From: Ornithinibacillus gellani
Lineage (GTDB): Bacteria > Bacillota > Bacilli > Bacillales > Amphibacillaceae
Length of the DNA: 64,000 nt
Reading direction: 5' to 3'
NCBI RefSeq assembly: GCF_003730295.1
Contig: NZ_QTSZ01000029.1
Coordinates: 62,001 to 126,000 of the forward strand
Positions 9,556-19,503 of this stretch are shown piece by piece; the stretch's first letter is position 1; every line of letters begins with the position of its first letter. The position numbers and the translations under genes were made by a program. A model generated the notes under the pieces. That model was not told the DNA's origin. It did no database searches and saw only the letters and a list, made by a program, of their open reading frames with translations.

Positions 9556-11214
9556 TTACTGGAATTGCGCTTCTTTTAATAGCTTGGTAAGCTCTTTTTG
9601 ATATGCATCCGTAACGTATTGTTTCCAGCTAAATTTTTTTGACATATAGCGTATAACTGGTTCCTGGTGTTTTTTCACCCAATCAATGTCAAAAAATAAG
9701 GCTCCAGTTCGACGAATAAAAAAGTCCACTGGTTTTTGAACAAATTCATATGCCATACTATAGCTTAACTCCGCTAATACAACTGGGTCAATGCCTTCTG
9801 CCTCCGCTTCAGATTTCTTATCCTGATACAATCGGAAGAGCTCGATAACCTCTGATCCATAACGTTTCACCAATTTTTCCGCGATGGTTGTTTCCAGACC
9901 AAGGCTCTCACCAATCTTGATTTGTTGTTGTACAAAAGCTGTAAATCCTTTCGAACCACCGACATCGCCACCAGCAACAGGGATATGTTCCGTTTCCGAC
10001 TTAGAATAAAGAATATTTGTTTCTTCCTTTAACTGCTGAACAACGACATCCACTGCTTCTTGTGCCATTTTTCTGTAACCCGTCAGTTTTCCCCCAGCCA
10101 TGGAGATAAGTCCAGAATCGGAAATGAATATTTCATCCTTTCTTGATATTTCACCAGGATTCTTTCCTTCTCCATCTGATATAAGTGGGCGTACCCCTGC
10201 CCAGCTTGACTCCACATCTGAAGCGTCTACCTTCACGGAAGGAAAAATATAATGAATGGCATCCAATATATAATCACGATCTTTGACAGTTGCCACCGGA
10301 TGACTAATATCTCCTGTGTAATCCGTATCCGTGGTACCTACATATGTTTTATTGTCACGTGGAATGGCAAACAGCATACGTCCATCAGGGGTATCGAAAT
10401 AAATCGCTTGACGTAATGGAAACACATCCTGTGAAAAGACCAAATGAACACCCTTGGTTAAATGCAGCGTTTTCCCTTCCTTTGACCCGTCAACTTCACG
10501 TAGCTCATCCACCCATGGACCTGCTGCATTAATAATTTTTTTGGCATACATTTTATGTGTTTCCCCATTCAATCTATTTTCCACCATTACACCTGCAACT
10601 TGGTCAGATTGATCATAAATGAAGTCGACTACTTTTGCATAATTAGCGGCAAGTGCACCAAGGCTGACAGCTTTTTTAAGTACTTCAATGGTTAAGCGTG
10701 CATCGTCTGTCTTATATTCGACATAATATCCAGCACCCTTCAGTTCATCTTGTTTTATCAATGGCTCTTTAGCTAATGCTTCTGTTGGGCTTAACATTTC
10801 ACGACGTTCCTTCTTCTTCACTCCTGCTAAAAAATCGTATACACGTAAACCTACGTTCGTGGAATACGGTCCAAAAGTGCCCCCTTTATAAAAAGGCAAT
10901 AGCATCCACTCTGGTGTGGTGATGTGCGGACCATTTTCATATACAATGGCACGTTCTTTCCCCACCTCGGCTACTAGTTTTACTTCCAATTGCTTCAAGT
11001 ATCGAAGTCCTCCATGTACAAGCTTCGTTGATCGACTGGATGTTCCAGCAGCAAAATCCTGCATTTCCAGGACAGCTGTCTTTAACCCACGTGACGCAGC
11101 ATCTAATGCAATTCCCGAACCAGTAATACCACCGCCAATGACAAGAATGTCCAAAGGCCCTTTTTTCATTTGTTTAAACACGTTTTGTCTTCTGGCTTCA
11201 TTTGTTTCCATCAT
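9556..11214 (-). CDS. glpD: Aerobic glycerol-3-phosphate dehydrogenase
   Basis: Membrane-associated FAD enzyme that oxidises glycerol-3-phosphate to DHAP and passes electrons to menaquinone. The FAD motif VIGGGITGSGIALDAASRG lies near residue 25, and the SRSTKLVHGGLRYL signature of GlpD follows. The start is the ATG at 11212-11214, 8 bases after GGAGAG; a GTG three codons upstream overlaps this ribosome site and is rejected. Length is 552 residues. A promoter and a terminator in the leader (11279-11331) indicate GlpP-type antitermination. glpF and glpK are not in the window. Confidence 0.95.
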   Translation of the reverse strand: MMETNEARRQNVFKQMKKGPLDILVIGGGITGSGIALDAASRGLKTAVLEMQDFAAGTSSRSTKLVHGGLRYLKQLEVKLVAEVGKERAIVYENGPHITTPEWMLLPFYKGGTFGPYSTNVGLRVYDFLAGVKKKERREMLSPTEALAKEPLIKQDELKGAGYYVEYKTDDARLTIEVLKKAVSLGALAANYAKVVDFIYDQSDQVAGVMVENRLNGETHKMYAKKIINAAGPWVDELREVDGSKEGKTLHLTKGVHLVFSQDVFPLRQAIYFDTPDGRMLFAIPRDNKTYVGTTDTDYTGDISHPVATVKDRDYILDAIHYIFPSVKVDASDVESSWAGVRPLISDGEGKNPGEISRKDEIFISDSGLISMAGGKLTGYRKMAQEAVDVVVQQLKEETNILYSKSETEHIPVAGGDVGGSKGFTAFVQQQIKIGESLGLETTIAEKLVKRYGSEVIELFRLYQDKKSEAEAEGIDPVVLAELSYSMAYEFVQKPVDFFIRRTGALFFDIDWVKKHQEPVIRYMSKKFSWKQYVTDAYQKELTKLLKEAQFQ

Positions 11215-11278
11215 TGGTACCACTCTCCGTTTCGTGATTTCAATTCAAAAAACACATCATGTTTGAGAAGGCGTTACA

Positions 11279-11331
11279 TAAAAAAACCGCAGAACAAACA
11301 CATGCTTCGATAGCATACGTTATTCAGCGGC
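11279..11331 (-). promoter_or_regulatory. glpD leader terminator, probable GlpP antitermination site
   Basis: On the minus strand, between the glpD promoter and gene, CCGCTGAATAACG-TATGCT pairs with AGCATG-TGTTTGTTCTGCGG and is followed by a T7 run. In B. subtilis the GlpP protein with glycerol-3-phosphate prevents termination at such a leader hairpin. The position fits that mechanism; the GlpP binding itself is inference. Confidence 0.8.
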
Positions 11332-11370
11332 TTCTCCATGTCTCCGTCCAAATGTATATCCTTTAATTAA

Positions 11371-11400
11371 ATCATATCACAGCGCGAGCAACTATTTCAA
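11371..11400 (-). promoter_or_regulatory. SigA promoter of glpD
   Basis: On the minus strand, -35 TTGAAA (11395-11400) and -10 TATGAT (11371-11376) are 18 bp apart. The leader to the glpD ATG would be about 150 bases and contains the attenuator hairpin. Confidence 0.7.
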
Positions 11401-11466
11401 TGAAAAGGCCAATAGCCCATCGATTTATTCTCTTACATTTTAGCTAGTTTGTCGAATGGGATCAGC

Positions 11467-12003
11467 TTATTCTTCCGGTGTAATGTCTTGTTGATCCAAC
11501 AGGTGTCTTTGATCCATTTCCTCTTTCGAATAGATGAGTTGCATGGGGTTTCCACCGACAAAGCTACCTGCTGGTACATCTTTATGTACGAGGGTGCCGG
11601 CGGATACAATCGCATCATCACCAATGACCACTCCAGGTAAAATGGTGGAATTGGCACCTATCATCACACGGTCGCCAATTTCAACAGGACCAATTCGGTA
11701 TTCTTCTATTAAATACTCATGCGCCAAAATGGTTGTATTATAACCGATAATACTATTTGTTCCTACCTTGATTTCTTCCGGAAACATAACGTCCGGCATG
11801 ACCATTAAAGCAAAGGCTGTCTGCTCCCCAACTTCCATGCGCAAAAAGCTGCGGTAAAGCCAATTTTTCATTCGTAAAAAAGGAGTGTAACGAGCAAACT
11901 GAATAACAATAAAATTTTTGGTAACCTTCCAAAAGGAAACCGTCTGATATATTTGCCAAAGCGAATTAGCATTTTTCACTGGATAACGTCTCGTCTTGCG
12001 CAT
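11467..12003 (-). CDS. yvoF: Hexapeptide-repeat acyltransferase (YvoF-like)
   Basis: Left-handed beta-helix acetyltransferase family. Repeats such as IGYNTTI, IGDRVMIGANSTILPGVVIGDDAIVSAG and the closing FVGGNPMQLI are clear. I start at the ATG at 12001-12003 (MRKTRRYP), which has GGAG 7 bases upstream and matches the YvoF start I recall; an upstream in-frame ATG at 12024 lacks a ribosome site. Length is 178 residues. It is the last gene of hprK-lgt-ppaX-yvoF, a conserved Bacillus order. The acyl acceptor is unknown. Confidence 0.88.
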   Translation of the reverse strand: MRKTRRYPVKNANSLWQIYQTVSFWKVTKNFIVIQFARYTPFLRMKNWLYRSFLRMEVGEQTAFALMVMPDVMFPEEIKVGTNSIIGYNTTILAHEYLIEEYRIGPVEIGDRVMIGANSTILPGVVIGDDAIVSAGTLVHKDVPAGSFVGGNPMQLIYSKEEMDQRHLLDQQDITPEE

Positions 12004-12042
12004 GCTGTCACTCCTACACTTCATTTAACAATTATGTTCGTG

Positions 12043-12684
12043 TTACTTTTGATCCACTAGACCAAGTAAATCAGTCATGGTCTGCAGCATATAGGTGGGA
12101 TTGAATTGCTCCAAATAAGCAGCACCACGCTGTGACCAGGCAACTCCTGCTGTCTGTACACCAGCATGCTGTCCAGCCTCAATATCTTGCGCATTATCTC
12201 CAATCATTAACGTTGTTTCTGCTATTCCACCTAATTCTTCCATTGCTTTTAACACTGGCTCTGGGTGTGGTTTAGCATGGGTAACGTCCTCCAATGTGAT
12301 GACTGTATCGAAATATTGATCCAAGCCTGTAATGTTCATCCCCAGATTTACCGCATAACGAAGCTTCGTTGTTACGATACCAACTTTTACATCAAGTGCC
12401 TGCAGTTTTTCCAATGTTTCCATGACGCCGGGAAATGCAGTAACATATGTTTCATGTTCGGCATGGTTAAAATCCCGATATACCTTTATCATTTCCTGTG
12501 CTTGATCCGGATCAATCTTTTCAAAGGTTTCGACCAAAGGCGGCCCATTAAATTCCACAATCTGTTCCCGAGTAAAATCCAACTCATATTGATTAAAGGT
12601 ATGCATAAAAGATTGGATAATCAATTCATTCGTATTTAACAGCGTACCATCCAAATCAAATAAAATGGTTTGTATGTTCTTCAT
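12043..12684 (-). CDS. ppaX: Pyrophosphatase PpaX (HAD family)
   Basis: HAD-family hydrolase that removes pyrophosphate formed by the phosphorolysis activity of HPr kinase/phosphorylase. Motif I DLDGTLLNT is at residues 10-18, motif II TTK in GIVTTKLR, and motif III with the conserved K and D in KPHPEP...MIGDNAQDIEAG. Length is 213 residues, close to the B. subtilis protein. It sits two genes after hprK, which supports this specific role over a generic phosphoglycolate phosphatase. Confidence 0.93.
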   Translation of the reverse strand: MKNIQTILFDLDGTLLNTNELIIQSFMHTFNQYELDFTREQIVEFNGPPLVETFEKIDPDQAQEMIKVYRDFNHAEHETYVTAFPGVMETLEKLQALDVKVGIVTTKLRYAVNLGMNITGLDQYFDTVITLEDVTHAKPHPEPVLKAMEELGGIAETTLMIGDNAQDIEAGQHAGVQTAGVAWSQRGAAYLEQFNPTYMLQTMTDLLGLVDQK

Positions 12685-12715
12685 ATTTCCATTCCTTTCG
12701 AGCCTTTTCCTTCCT

Positions 12716-13561
12716 TTATTTCTTCTTTCTGCTTAGCTTCTTACCATCATAATGTTTCTCAGCTGTTCCCGTTTTACGGCGATAAATCAATAATGCAGCT
12801 GCGCCTACAATAATCAAAATAGAAATGAACTGAGCCATTCGGATATTCGTACCGTGAATATACAGACTATCCGTCCGCATGCCTTCGATAAAGAAACGTC
12901 CAACCGAATAGGTCATGACATAGCTGAGGAATACCTCGCCACGTAATGGATTTTTTCTTCTCAGCACGAGTAAAAAGATGAATACGAGTAAATTCCAAAA
13001 TGACTCATATAAAAATGTCGGGTAATACATGACACCATCAATACACATTTGATTCATAATAAAATCTGGTAAGTATTGATGGAAGTTTTGATAAGCCGCT
13101 TCGGAAATCGGTCCACCATGTGCCTCCTGGTTCATGAAATTACCCCAACGCCCGATAGCCTGTCCCAAAATCAAACTGGGAGCAGCAATATCTGCTAATT
13201 GCCAAAAGGAAACTTTTTTAACACGTGCAAAAATAATGGCTGTTAATACAGCCCCAATTAAAGCACCATGGATGGCAATACCGCCTTCCCAAATCGCAAA
13301 AACATCAGTCCATGGGCCATCTTTATAGCGATCCCATTCAAAAATCACATAATAAATTCTAGCAAAAATAATAGAAATCGGAATTGCAAATACAACGAGA
13401 TCAATCATTAAGTCTTTTTTCATCCCTAAACGATCAGACTCTTTCGTAGCGATGTAAAGACCTAAAAATGCACCCGTAGCAATGATAACGCCATACCAAT
13501 AGATAGGAACATTACCAATTTGAAAAAAGACTCTATTTAATTCTTCGGCAGAACAACTCAA
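12716..13561 (-). CDS. lgt: Prolipoprotein diacylglyceryl transferase
   Basis: Integral membrane enzyme that attaches diacylglycerol to the lipobox cysteine of prelipoproteins. Length is 281 residues with about seven membrane segments. The Lgt signature [15 protein letters not shown] is present near residue 140, and [14 protein letters not shown] near the C-terminus. The start is TTG (13559-13561), 9 bases after AGGAG. It starts 12 bases after hprK. Several substrates lie in this window (NirK, CccB, PbpC). Confidence 0.96.
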   Translation of the reverse strand: MSCSAEELNRVFFQIGNVPIYWYGVIIATGAFLGLYIATKESDRLGMKKDLMIDLVVFAIPISIIFARIYYVIFEWDRYKDGPWTDVFAIWEGGIAIHGALIGAVLTAIIFARVKKVSFWQLADIAAPSLILGQAIGRWGNFMNQEAHGGPISEAAYQNFHQYLPDFIMNQMCIDGVMYYPTFLYESFWNLLVFIFLLVLRRKNPLRGEVFLSYVMTYSVGRFFIEGMRTDSLYIHGTNIRMAQFISILIIVGAAALLIYRRKTGTAEKHYDGKKLSRKKK

Positions 13562-13573
13562 ATATCAACACTC

Positions 13574-14509
13574 CTATTCCATATCCTCTTTTTCCTGTTC
13601 AATCATCTCAGACAAGCGCTCGGAAAATTCTTCCGCTGCATTGACACCCATTTTCTTTAAGCGGAAATTCATTGCTGCTACCTCGATAATGACAGCTAGG
13701 TTACGTCCCGGTCGTACCGGAATAGTTGCTTTCGGAATATGTACATCCATAATTTTTAATGTATCCTCATCCAACCCAAGACGATCATATTGCTTCATTT
13801 TATCCCAAATTTCCAAATGAATGATGAATGAGATTTTTTTGGAGCTAAGCACAGAACCTGCCCCAAATAATGTCATAATATTAATAATACCAACACCGCG
13901 AATTTCTAATAAATGCTCGATAAGCGGTGGGGAATTGCCAATAAGCGTGTCATAATCTTCCTGACGAATTTCAACACTGTCATCTGCCACTAAGCGATGA
14001 CCGCGCTTCACAAGCTCTAGAGCTGTTTCGCTTTTTCCAACACCACTTTGCCCAGTAATTAGAACTCCAACACCATATACATCTACTAGGACACCATGAA
14101 TTGCTGTGGACGGTGCAAATTTTATTTCCAAATAATTAGTCAATCGACTGATTACTCGAGTCGTTTTACGTGGCGATTGTAAAATCGGAACGCCAGCATC
14201 ATTTGCTGCTTCAATCATCTCATTCGGAACGTCCATTCCACGAGTAATCACGATACCCGGTGTGATATCTGTAAATAATCGGCGTACACGGTCCCTTCTT
14301 TTATCCTCATCCAATTCCAAAAAATAAGCCATTTCTGTACGACCAATTAACTGCAATCTTTCACTTGGATAAAATTGAAAAAACCCAGTCATTTCAATAC
14401 CCGGTCGAGAGATATCACTTGTTGTAATTTCCCGATGTAATCCTTCTTCGCCAGCAATAAGTTTTAAATTAAAATTATCCAATAAATCCTTCGTTCTTAC
14501 AGTTGGCAT
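13574..14509 (-). CDS. hprK: HPr kinase/phosphorylase
   Basis: Bifunctional enzyme that phosphorylates Ser46 of HPr and Crh and also reverses this with phosphate. The P-loop GQSGVGKS is at residues 153-160, His138 in AIHGVL lies just upstream, and the family signature [15 protein letters not shown] is present. I start at MPTVRTKD (14507-14509), with GGAGGG 7 bases upstream; the longer frame to 14530 is not supported. That gives 311 residues, as in B. subtilis. It heads the operon with lgt, ppaX and yvoF and links functionally to crh at 3.2 kb. Confidence 0.96.
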   Translation of the reverse strand: MPTVRTKDLLDNFNLKLIAGEEGLHREITTSDISRPGIEMTGFFQFYPSERLQLIGRTEMAYFLELDEDKRRDRVRRLFTDITPGIVITRGMDVPNEMIEAANDAGVPILQSPRKTTRVISRLTNYLEIKFAPSTAIHGVLVDVYGVGVLITGQSGVGKSETALELVKRGHRLVADDSVEIRQEDYDTLIGNSPPLIEHLLEIRGVGIINIMTLFGAGSVLSSKKISFIIHLEIWDKMKQYDRLGLDEDTLKIMDVHIPKATIPVRPGRNLAVIIEVAAMNFRLKKMGVNAAEEFSERLSEMIEQEKEDME

Positions 14510-14637
14510 TCCGGTTCCCTCCTTTACCACTTAACTGCTACTAATTGTAGCATATTTATTCACTAGGTTGGAATCAGAATGAATTTAATAAATGGACGGA
14601 TTCAGCTTTCCTTTCTTTACCCAACAACATGTTTCCA

Positions 14638-14667
14638 AATAAAAAACCTGCAGGAAATCCTGCAGGC
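14638..14667 (-). terminator. yvlC-yvlD terminator
   Basis: CCTGCAGG-AAAT-CCTGCAGG hairpin followed by TTTTTT on the minus strand, 15 bases after the yvlD stop codon. Confidence 0.9.
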
Positions 14668-14681
14668 GGAAGAATCATTTA

Positions 14682-15041
14682 CTATGAACGGATAGTATCT
14701 TTGACCAATTGATTCAGCAGCAAATTTAAAATCGAGATAACAATCGCTGCAATCACTGCTGTACCAAACCCATCTATCACAAAGCTTGAACCAATGATTC
14801 CTTGGGTTAGCATTAAGGTAATGGCATTGATAACAAATAAAAATAACCCAAGAGAAAGAATGGTGATTGGTAAGGTTAAAATGACTAGAATTGGCTTAAC
14901 GATGACATTTAATATCGACAGGATAAAGCTTGCCAACAATGCCGTTCCAAAGCTTTCCAAATGAAAGGACTCGAACAACATGGATACGGCAAGCAATGCA
15001 ACAGCATTCAATATGAGCGAAAGAATCCAACGCGTAAACAT
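14682..15041 (-). CDS. yvlD: YvlD family membrane protein (phage holin family 4 type)
   Basis: Small membrane protein of 119 residues with four predicted hydrophobic segments. The pattern ASFILSILNVIVKPILVILTLPITILSLGLFLFVINAITL is the hallmark of the YvlD/holin-4 family. Its ATG overlaps the yvlC TAA by one base (TAATG), so the pair is translationally coupled. In B. subtilis the yvlABCD genes belong to a cell-envelope stress group; only C and D are present here. A lytic role is not established. Confidence 0.88.
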   Translation of the reverse strand: MFTRWILSLILNAVALLAVSMLFESFHLESFGTALLASFILSILNVIVKPILVILTLPITILSLGLFLFVINAITLMLTQGIIGSSFVIDGFGTAVIAAIVISILNLLLNQLVKDTIRS

Positions 15042-15235
15042 TAGTACACATCCCCTTCACTCGGAATAATGATTACAGCCAATATATAAACGAATGTAAG
15101 GATCCCAAAGCTGGACAATAATGCAATCACGAAGATGAGTCGTACAAGTGTTGGATCAATGTTTAAATGCTCCCCTATGCCACCGAGAACTCCAGCAATC
15201 ATACGGTTCTCTCTAGATCGATGTAATCGTTTCAT
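15041..15235 (-). CDS. yvlC: PspC-domain membrane protein (YvlC-like)
   Basis: Protein of 64 residues with the PspC domain: basic N-terminus KRLHRSRENRMIAGVLGGIGEHLNIDPTLVRLIFV, then one long hydrophobic segment. I use the ATG at 15233-15235, which has GGTGG 8 bases upstream; the in-frame GTG at 15247 overlaps that ribosome site. It is coupled to yvlD. PspC proteins sense membrane stress in other bacteria; here that role is only inferred. Confidence 0.88.
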   Translation of the reverse strand: MKRLHRSRENRMIAGVLGGIGEHLNIDPTLVRLIFVIALLSSFGILTFVYILAVIIIPSEGDVY

Positions 15236-15360
15236 ATGGTGTCCCACCTTTTTATCGTATAATCTAATCCATTCATAATTGTGAATAACGATACAATATA
15301 AATATCTATTCCCTTGCTAGTATACGTTTCAAACAGCCAAAGGTTTCATCCAACTATTTA

Positions 15361-16047
15361 TTATTCAACAGCGGCGGCTCTGTCTGCTGTCCACGTAAAA
15401 AATCTTTCTGTTCCAAAGCGCTCTCGCATCAATGCTTTGGCAGCCTCTTCATCTGTTTCATTTTCTGTCCATTTACTGATCATGCCGCCTGCCTGTGATC
15501 GATGGCAAAATATCGCTTCTATTTTACGATCAAAGTAAGCTGTAATATCTTGCACCACATCCGGCTCGCCCAAATCTTGTACGAATGTATTAGTAATTGC
15601 TTGGGTCCAAAGTACAGGTCGCTTATCCGCTGCCATCATTTCCACCGCCAGGACCGCCGCAGCACCAAGCGCATTATGATCCGGATGCACTGCATGACCA
15701 GGATAATGTGTAATAACAAGGCTTGGTTCTATATCTTCTAAAATAGCTTTTAGTTTTACAGCTATTTCTTTACGATCCTCATATTCAATCGTTTTATCCC
15801 TTAACCCCAGTAGTTTTAAGTCCATATCTAACACCTGACAAGCTGCTTCTAATTCCTGTTTGCGAATTTCCGGTAATGTTTCCCGATTTGCGAATGGCGG
15901 GGAGCCCATATTTCTTCCCATTTCTCCCAATGTTCCGCATAGATACGTTACGGGTACTCCTTGCTCGCGGAATTTTGAAATTGTTCCTGCTGCACCAAAC
16001 GATTCATCATCTGGATGTGGATAAATAACAACAACATGCTTTTCCAT
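15361..16047 (-). CDS. bshB2: Bacillithiol biosynthesis deacetylase BshB2
   Basis: Zn-dependent LmbE-type N-deacetylase that removes acetate from GlcNAc-malate in bacillithiol synthesis. The metal-binding HPDDES is at residues 11-16, and the distal metal ligand lies in PGHAVHPDH. Length is 228 residues. The sequence around NMGSPPFANRETLPEIRKQELE is typical of the BshB2/YojG branch. It is 21 bases after yojF, as in B. subtilis yojGF. BshA and BshC are not in the window. Confidence 0.92.
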   Translation of the reverse strand: MEKHVVVIYPHPDDESFGAAGTISKFREQGVPVTYLCGTLGEMGRNMGSPPFANRETLPEIRKQELEAACQVLDMDLKLLGLRDKTIEYEDRKEIAVKLKAILEDIEPSLVITHYPGHAVHPDHNALGAAAVLAVEMMAADKRPVLWTQAITNTFVQDLGEPDVVQDITAYFDRKIEAIFCHRSQAGGMISKWTENETDEEAAKALMRERFGTERFFTWTADRAAAVE

Positions 16048-16068
16048 ATGTTAATCAGTCCTTTCATT

Positions 16069-16422
16069 TCAATAGTTAAATGGTGTTTCACTAATTTGCA
16101 ATGCGACCATTAATCTTCCTTCTCGGTCGTGTCCGGCCATCAAGAGCTTACCATCTTCAAGCATTTCCCAATGTGTTAATCCTTCTGCATAAATCCAACC
16201 CATGTCGAGTTTTAGCCCAACACGATGTACTTGTTTATCGCCAACTATTTTCGCTTGTGAAAATTGCACCTTTATATTTCGAGCATACGCTCCAACATTA
16301 TACGCTTTTTCATTCAAATGGCTTGCATACGCACCATTCGTCGTTTCCAAATGGATGTAAACCTCTTGATGCAAAAAGCTGTCTAATTTTTCCTGTACAG
16401 TTGAAATTTCTATCGGTTTCAT
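16069..16422 (-). CDS. yojF: YojF family protein (DUF1806)
   Basis: Cytoplasmic protein of 117 residues with no signal or membrane segment. The conserved block HLETTNGAYASH...NVGAYARNIKVQF and the central LDMGWIYAEGLTHWE identify the family. It is always near bshB2 in bacilli, which suggests a link with bacillithiol, but the biochemical function is unknown. The ATG is preceded by GGGAGGA. Confidence 0.87.
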   Translation of the reverse strand: MKPIEISTVQEKLDSFLHQEVYIHLETTNGAYASHLNEKAYNVGAYARNIKVQFSQAKIVGDKQVHRVGLKLDMGWIYAEGLTHWEMLEDGKLLMAGHDREGRLMVALQISETPFNY

Positions 16423-16533
16423 GTTCTAATCCTCCCTGTTTCTTCTCTTTTACATTACAGAATTGGATGGTCTCCGTCAAAAAATATGTATTGAATGTTT
16501 GGATGCATAAAGTAGGTGAATAACCGGAATTTA

Positions 16534-16583
16534 CAAAAAAAAACTGGTAGGATTTTTAGATTCTATTAAAATCCCACCAGTCA
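16534..16583 (-). terminator. uvrA terminator
   Basis: ACTGGT-AGGATTTT pairs with AAAATCC-CACCAGT and is followed by a T9 run on the minus strand, 12 bases after the uvrA stop codon. Confidence 0.9.
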
Positions 16584-16594
16584 GCAGTCTTCTT

Positions 16595-19474
16595 TTATTG
16601 AGTTGCTTTTAGTTCTTTTTTGGTTAATTCATCTTTCATTCTATCCTTGTCTCTTTCAAGCACGGGTTTCAGGTACTGGCCTGTATATGATTTCTTAACC
16701 TTGGTAATTTCCTCTGGTGTGCCGGAAGCAATAATTTGCCCACCACGATCACCGCCCTCGGGTCCAAGATCAATGATATGATCAGCTGTTTTAATGACAT
16801 CCAAATTATGCTCAATAATTAAAACAGAGTCACCATTATCGACCAAACGCTGCAGTACCTGTAGCAGACGCATAATATCATCTACATGAAGACCAGTCGT
16901 CGGCTCATCTAAAATATAGAAGGTTTTCCCATTGGAACGTTTATGAAGCTCACTGGCTAGTTTCACCCGTTGTGCTTCTCCACCAGACAGGGTCGTCGCT
17001 GGTTGTCCCAGCTTAATATATCCTAGCCCTACATCAAAAATAGTTTGTAGCTTCCGCTTGATTTTTGGGATATTAGCAAAGAAAGCTAAAGCTTCTTCAA
17101 TATTCATATCTAGTACTTCTGCAATGTTTTTACCTTTATATTTCACCTCGAGCGTTTCACGGTTATATCGTTTCCCATGACATACCTCACACGGTACATA
17201 AACATCCGGTAGGAAATGCATTTCTATCTTGAGAATGCCATCCCCTCTACATGCTTCACAACGCCCACCTTTGACGTTAAAGCTAAAGCGCCCTTTTTTA
17301 TAGCCACGAATTTTCGCTTCATTGGTTTGAGCAAATACATCACGAATGTCATCAAAGACACCTGTATATGTTGCCGGGTTAGACCGTGGAGTTCTGCCAA
17401 TCGGCGATTGATCGATATCAATCACCTTTTCAATATGCTCCAGCCCTTTGATTTCTTTATGACGGCCTGGTAAGTTTTTTGAACCACGATACAAATGCTT
17501 GGCCAATGATTTGTATAAAATCTCATTCACAAGTGTACTCTTTCCGGATCCCGAAACTCCTGTTACAACCGTCATCAGTCCAATTGGAAATTTAGCAGTA
17601 ACCTTTTTCAAGTTATTTTCTTCCGCTCCAATTACTTCGATGAAACGTCCATCAGCCTTACGACGTTCGACTGGTAATGGAATAAACTGCTTCCCAGATA
17701 AATAATTTCCTGTTAGTGACTTTTTATTCTTCATCACTTGCTTTGGAGTACCTTCTGCGATGATTTCCCCACCATGTGCACCAGCACCTGGTCCAATGTC
17801 GATTAACCAATCCGCAGCAAGCATGGTATCTTCATCATGTTCTACCACAATTAATGTGTTATCAAGATCTCGCATTTGCTTTAAAGTACCAATGAGACGA
17901 TCATTATCTCGTTGATGTAATCCAATAGATGGTTCATCCAATACATACAATACACCTGTTAAAGCTGAACCAATTTGGGTAGCTAGTCGAATACGTTGTG
18001 CTTCCCCGCCAGACAACGTTCCAGATGCTCTGGAAAGATTTAAATAATCCAAGCCGACATTTTCAAGAAACGCCAAACGATTCGATATTTCTTTTAAAAT
18101 GAGTCGGGCTATATTTGCCTCTTTTTCAGTTAATTCCAATGTCGCAAAAAAGTTTTTTGCAACTGAAATGGAGTAGTCTGTTACCTCACTAATATGTCGG
18201 CCATTGATGCGAACGGCAAGGGCTTCTTTTTTCAAACGGTAACCTTTACAGGTTGGACAGTTTTTAGTGGCCATATAATGCTCCAGTGTTTCCCGAATAA
18301 AATCGGATGACGTTTCCTTGTACCGTCTGCCAATATTTGGGACAACCCCTTCAAATACAACATGATTGTCTCTTACATTGCCAAAATCATTCACATAATG
18401 AAAATGAATCTTGTCTTTTCCACTTCCATATAAAATAATATCCATCTGTTTTTTCGACAAATCTTTTACGGGAATATCCATATTAATATCATAATGATCA
18501 CAGACACTTTTTAAAAGCTGTGGATAGTACTGCGAGCTGATTGGTTTCCAAGCGGCAATGGCATGATCGTTTAAAGATAAATCCCAATCTGGAATAACCA
18601 AGTCCACATCTACTTCCAAATTTGTTCCGAGACCATCACAGGATGGACAAGCGCCGAATGGGCTGTTAAAGGAAAATAACCTTGGTTCTAATTCCCCAAT
18701 AGAAAAACCACAAATGGGACAAGCGTGATGTTCACTAAACAAAAGTTCTTCGTGCTCCATCACATCTACAATGACACTACCTTCACCAAGGGAAAGTGCT
18801 GTTTCCAGGGAATCACTCAGCCGACCTTCTACATCTTTCTTAACGATGATCCGATCCACGACAACTTCGATGGAATGCTTTTTGTTTTTCTCTAATTGGA
18901 TATCCTCCGAGATTTCACGCATTTCCTGATCAATCCGCAAACGGATATATCCTTCTTTTTTCAATTTTTCTAATACCTGTACATGTTCACCTTTTTTACC
19001 GGACACGACTGGTGCCAAGATTTGCAACCGCGTACGTTCTGGATATTCCATAATCCGGTCAACCATTTGCTGTACGGTTTGTGAACTAATCTCAATACCA
19101 TGTTTTGGACAGGTCGGTCTTCCTACCCGGGCATAAAGCAGGCGTAGGTAATCATAAATTTCAGTTACCGTACCAACTGTCGACCGCGGGTTTTTACTCG
19201 TTGTTTTTTGGTCAATCGAAATAGCAGGTGATAAGCCCTCTATGGCATCAACATCCGGCTTATCCATTTGTCCCAGAAATTGTCTAGCATATGCAGAGAG
19301 AGATTCTACATACCGACGCTGTCCCTCGGCATAAATGGTGTCAAAAGCGAGTGATGACTTTCCTGATCCTGAAAGTCCAGTTACGACAACCAGTTTATTT
19401 TTTGGAATCGTGACATTGATATTTTTCAAATTATGTGCGCGTGCACCTTGTATATAAATTGATTTACTCGGCAT
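16595..19474 (-). CDS. uvrA: Excinuclease ABC subunit A
   Basis: Damage-recognition ATPase of nucleotide excision repair, which loads UvrB at lesions. The two ABC domains show Walker [10 protein letters not shown] near 33-41 and GVSGSGKST near 645. Two ABC signatures (LSGGEAQR) and the zinc clusters CPIC...CPSC and CEAC...CEVC are present. Length is 959 residues, the usual size. It starts 29 bases after the uvrB stop, forming a uvrBA operon that should share the LexA box at 21553-21566. Confidence 0.98.
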   Translation of the reverse strand: MPSKSIYIQGARAHNLKNINVTIPKNKLVVVTGLSGSGKSSLAFDTIYAEGQRRYVESLSAYARQFLGQMDKPDVDAIEGLSPAISIDQKTTSKNPRSTVGTVTEIYDYLRLLYARVGRPTCPKHGIEISSQTVQQMVDRIMEYPERTRLQILAPVVSGKKGEHVQVLEKLKKEGYIRLRIDQEMREISEDIQLEKNKKHSIEVVVDRIIVKKDVEGRLSDSLETALSLGEGSVIVDVMEHEELLFSEHHACPICGFSIGELEPRLFSFNSPFGACPSCDGLGTNLEVDVDLVIPDWDLSLNDHAIAAWKPISSQYYPQLLKSVCDHYDINMDIPVKDLSKKQMDIILYGSGKDKIHFHYVNDFGNVRDNHVVFEGVVPNIGRRYKETSSDFIRETLEHYMATKNCPTCKGYRLKKEALAVRINGRHISEVTDYSISVAKNFFATLELTEKEANIARLILKEISNRLAFLENVGLDYLNLSRASGTLSGGEAQRIRLATQIGSALTGVLYVLDEPSIGLHQRDNDRLIGTLKQMRDLDNTLIVVEHDEDTMLAADWLIDIGPGAGAHGGEIIAEGTPKQVMKNKKSLTGNYLSGKQFIPLPVERRKADGRFIEVIGAEENNLKKVTAKFPIGLMTVVTGVSGSGKSTLVNEILYKSLAKHLYRGSKNLPGRHKEIKGLEHIEKVIDIDQSPIGRTPRSNPATYTGVFDDIRDVFAQTNEAKIRGYKKGRFSFNVKGGRCEACRGDGILKIEMHFLPDVYVPCEVCHGKRYNRETLEVKYKGKNIAEVLDMNIEEALAFFANIPKIKRKLQTIFDVGLGYIKLGQPATTLSGGEAQRVKLASELHKRSNGKTFYILDEPTTGLHVDDIMRLLQVLQRLVDNGDSVLIIEHNLDVIKTADHIIDLGPEGGDRGGQIIASGTPEEITKVKKSYTGQYLKPVLERDKDRMKDELTKKELKATQ

Positions 19475-19503
19475 GAAAATTGTCTTCCTTCCAATTGAAT
19501 AGA

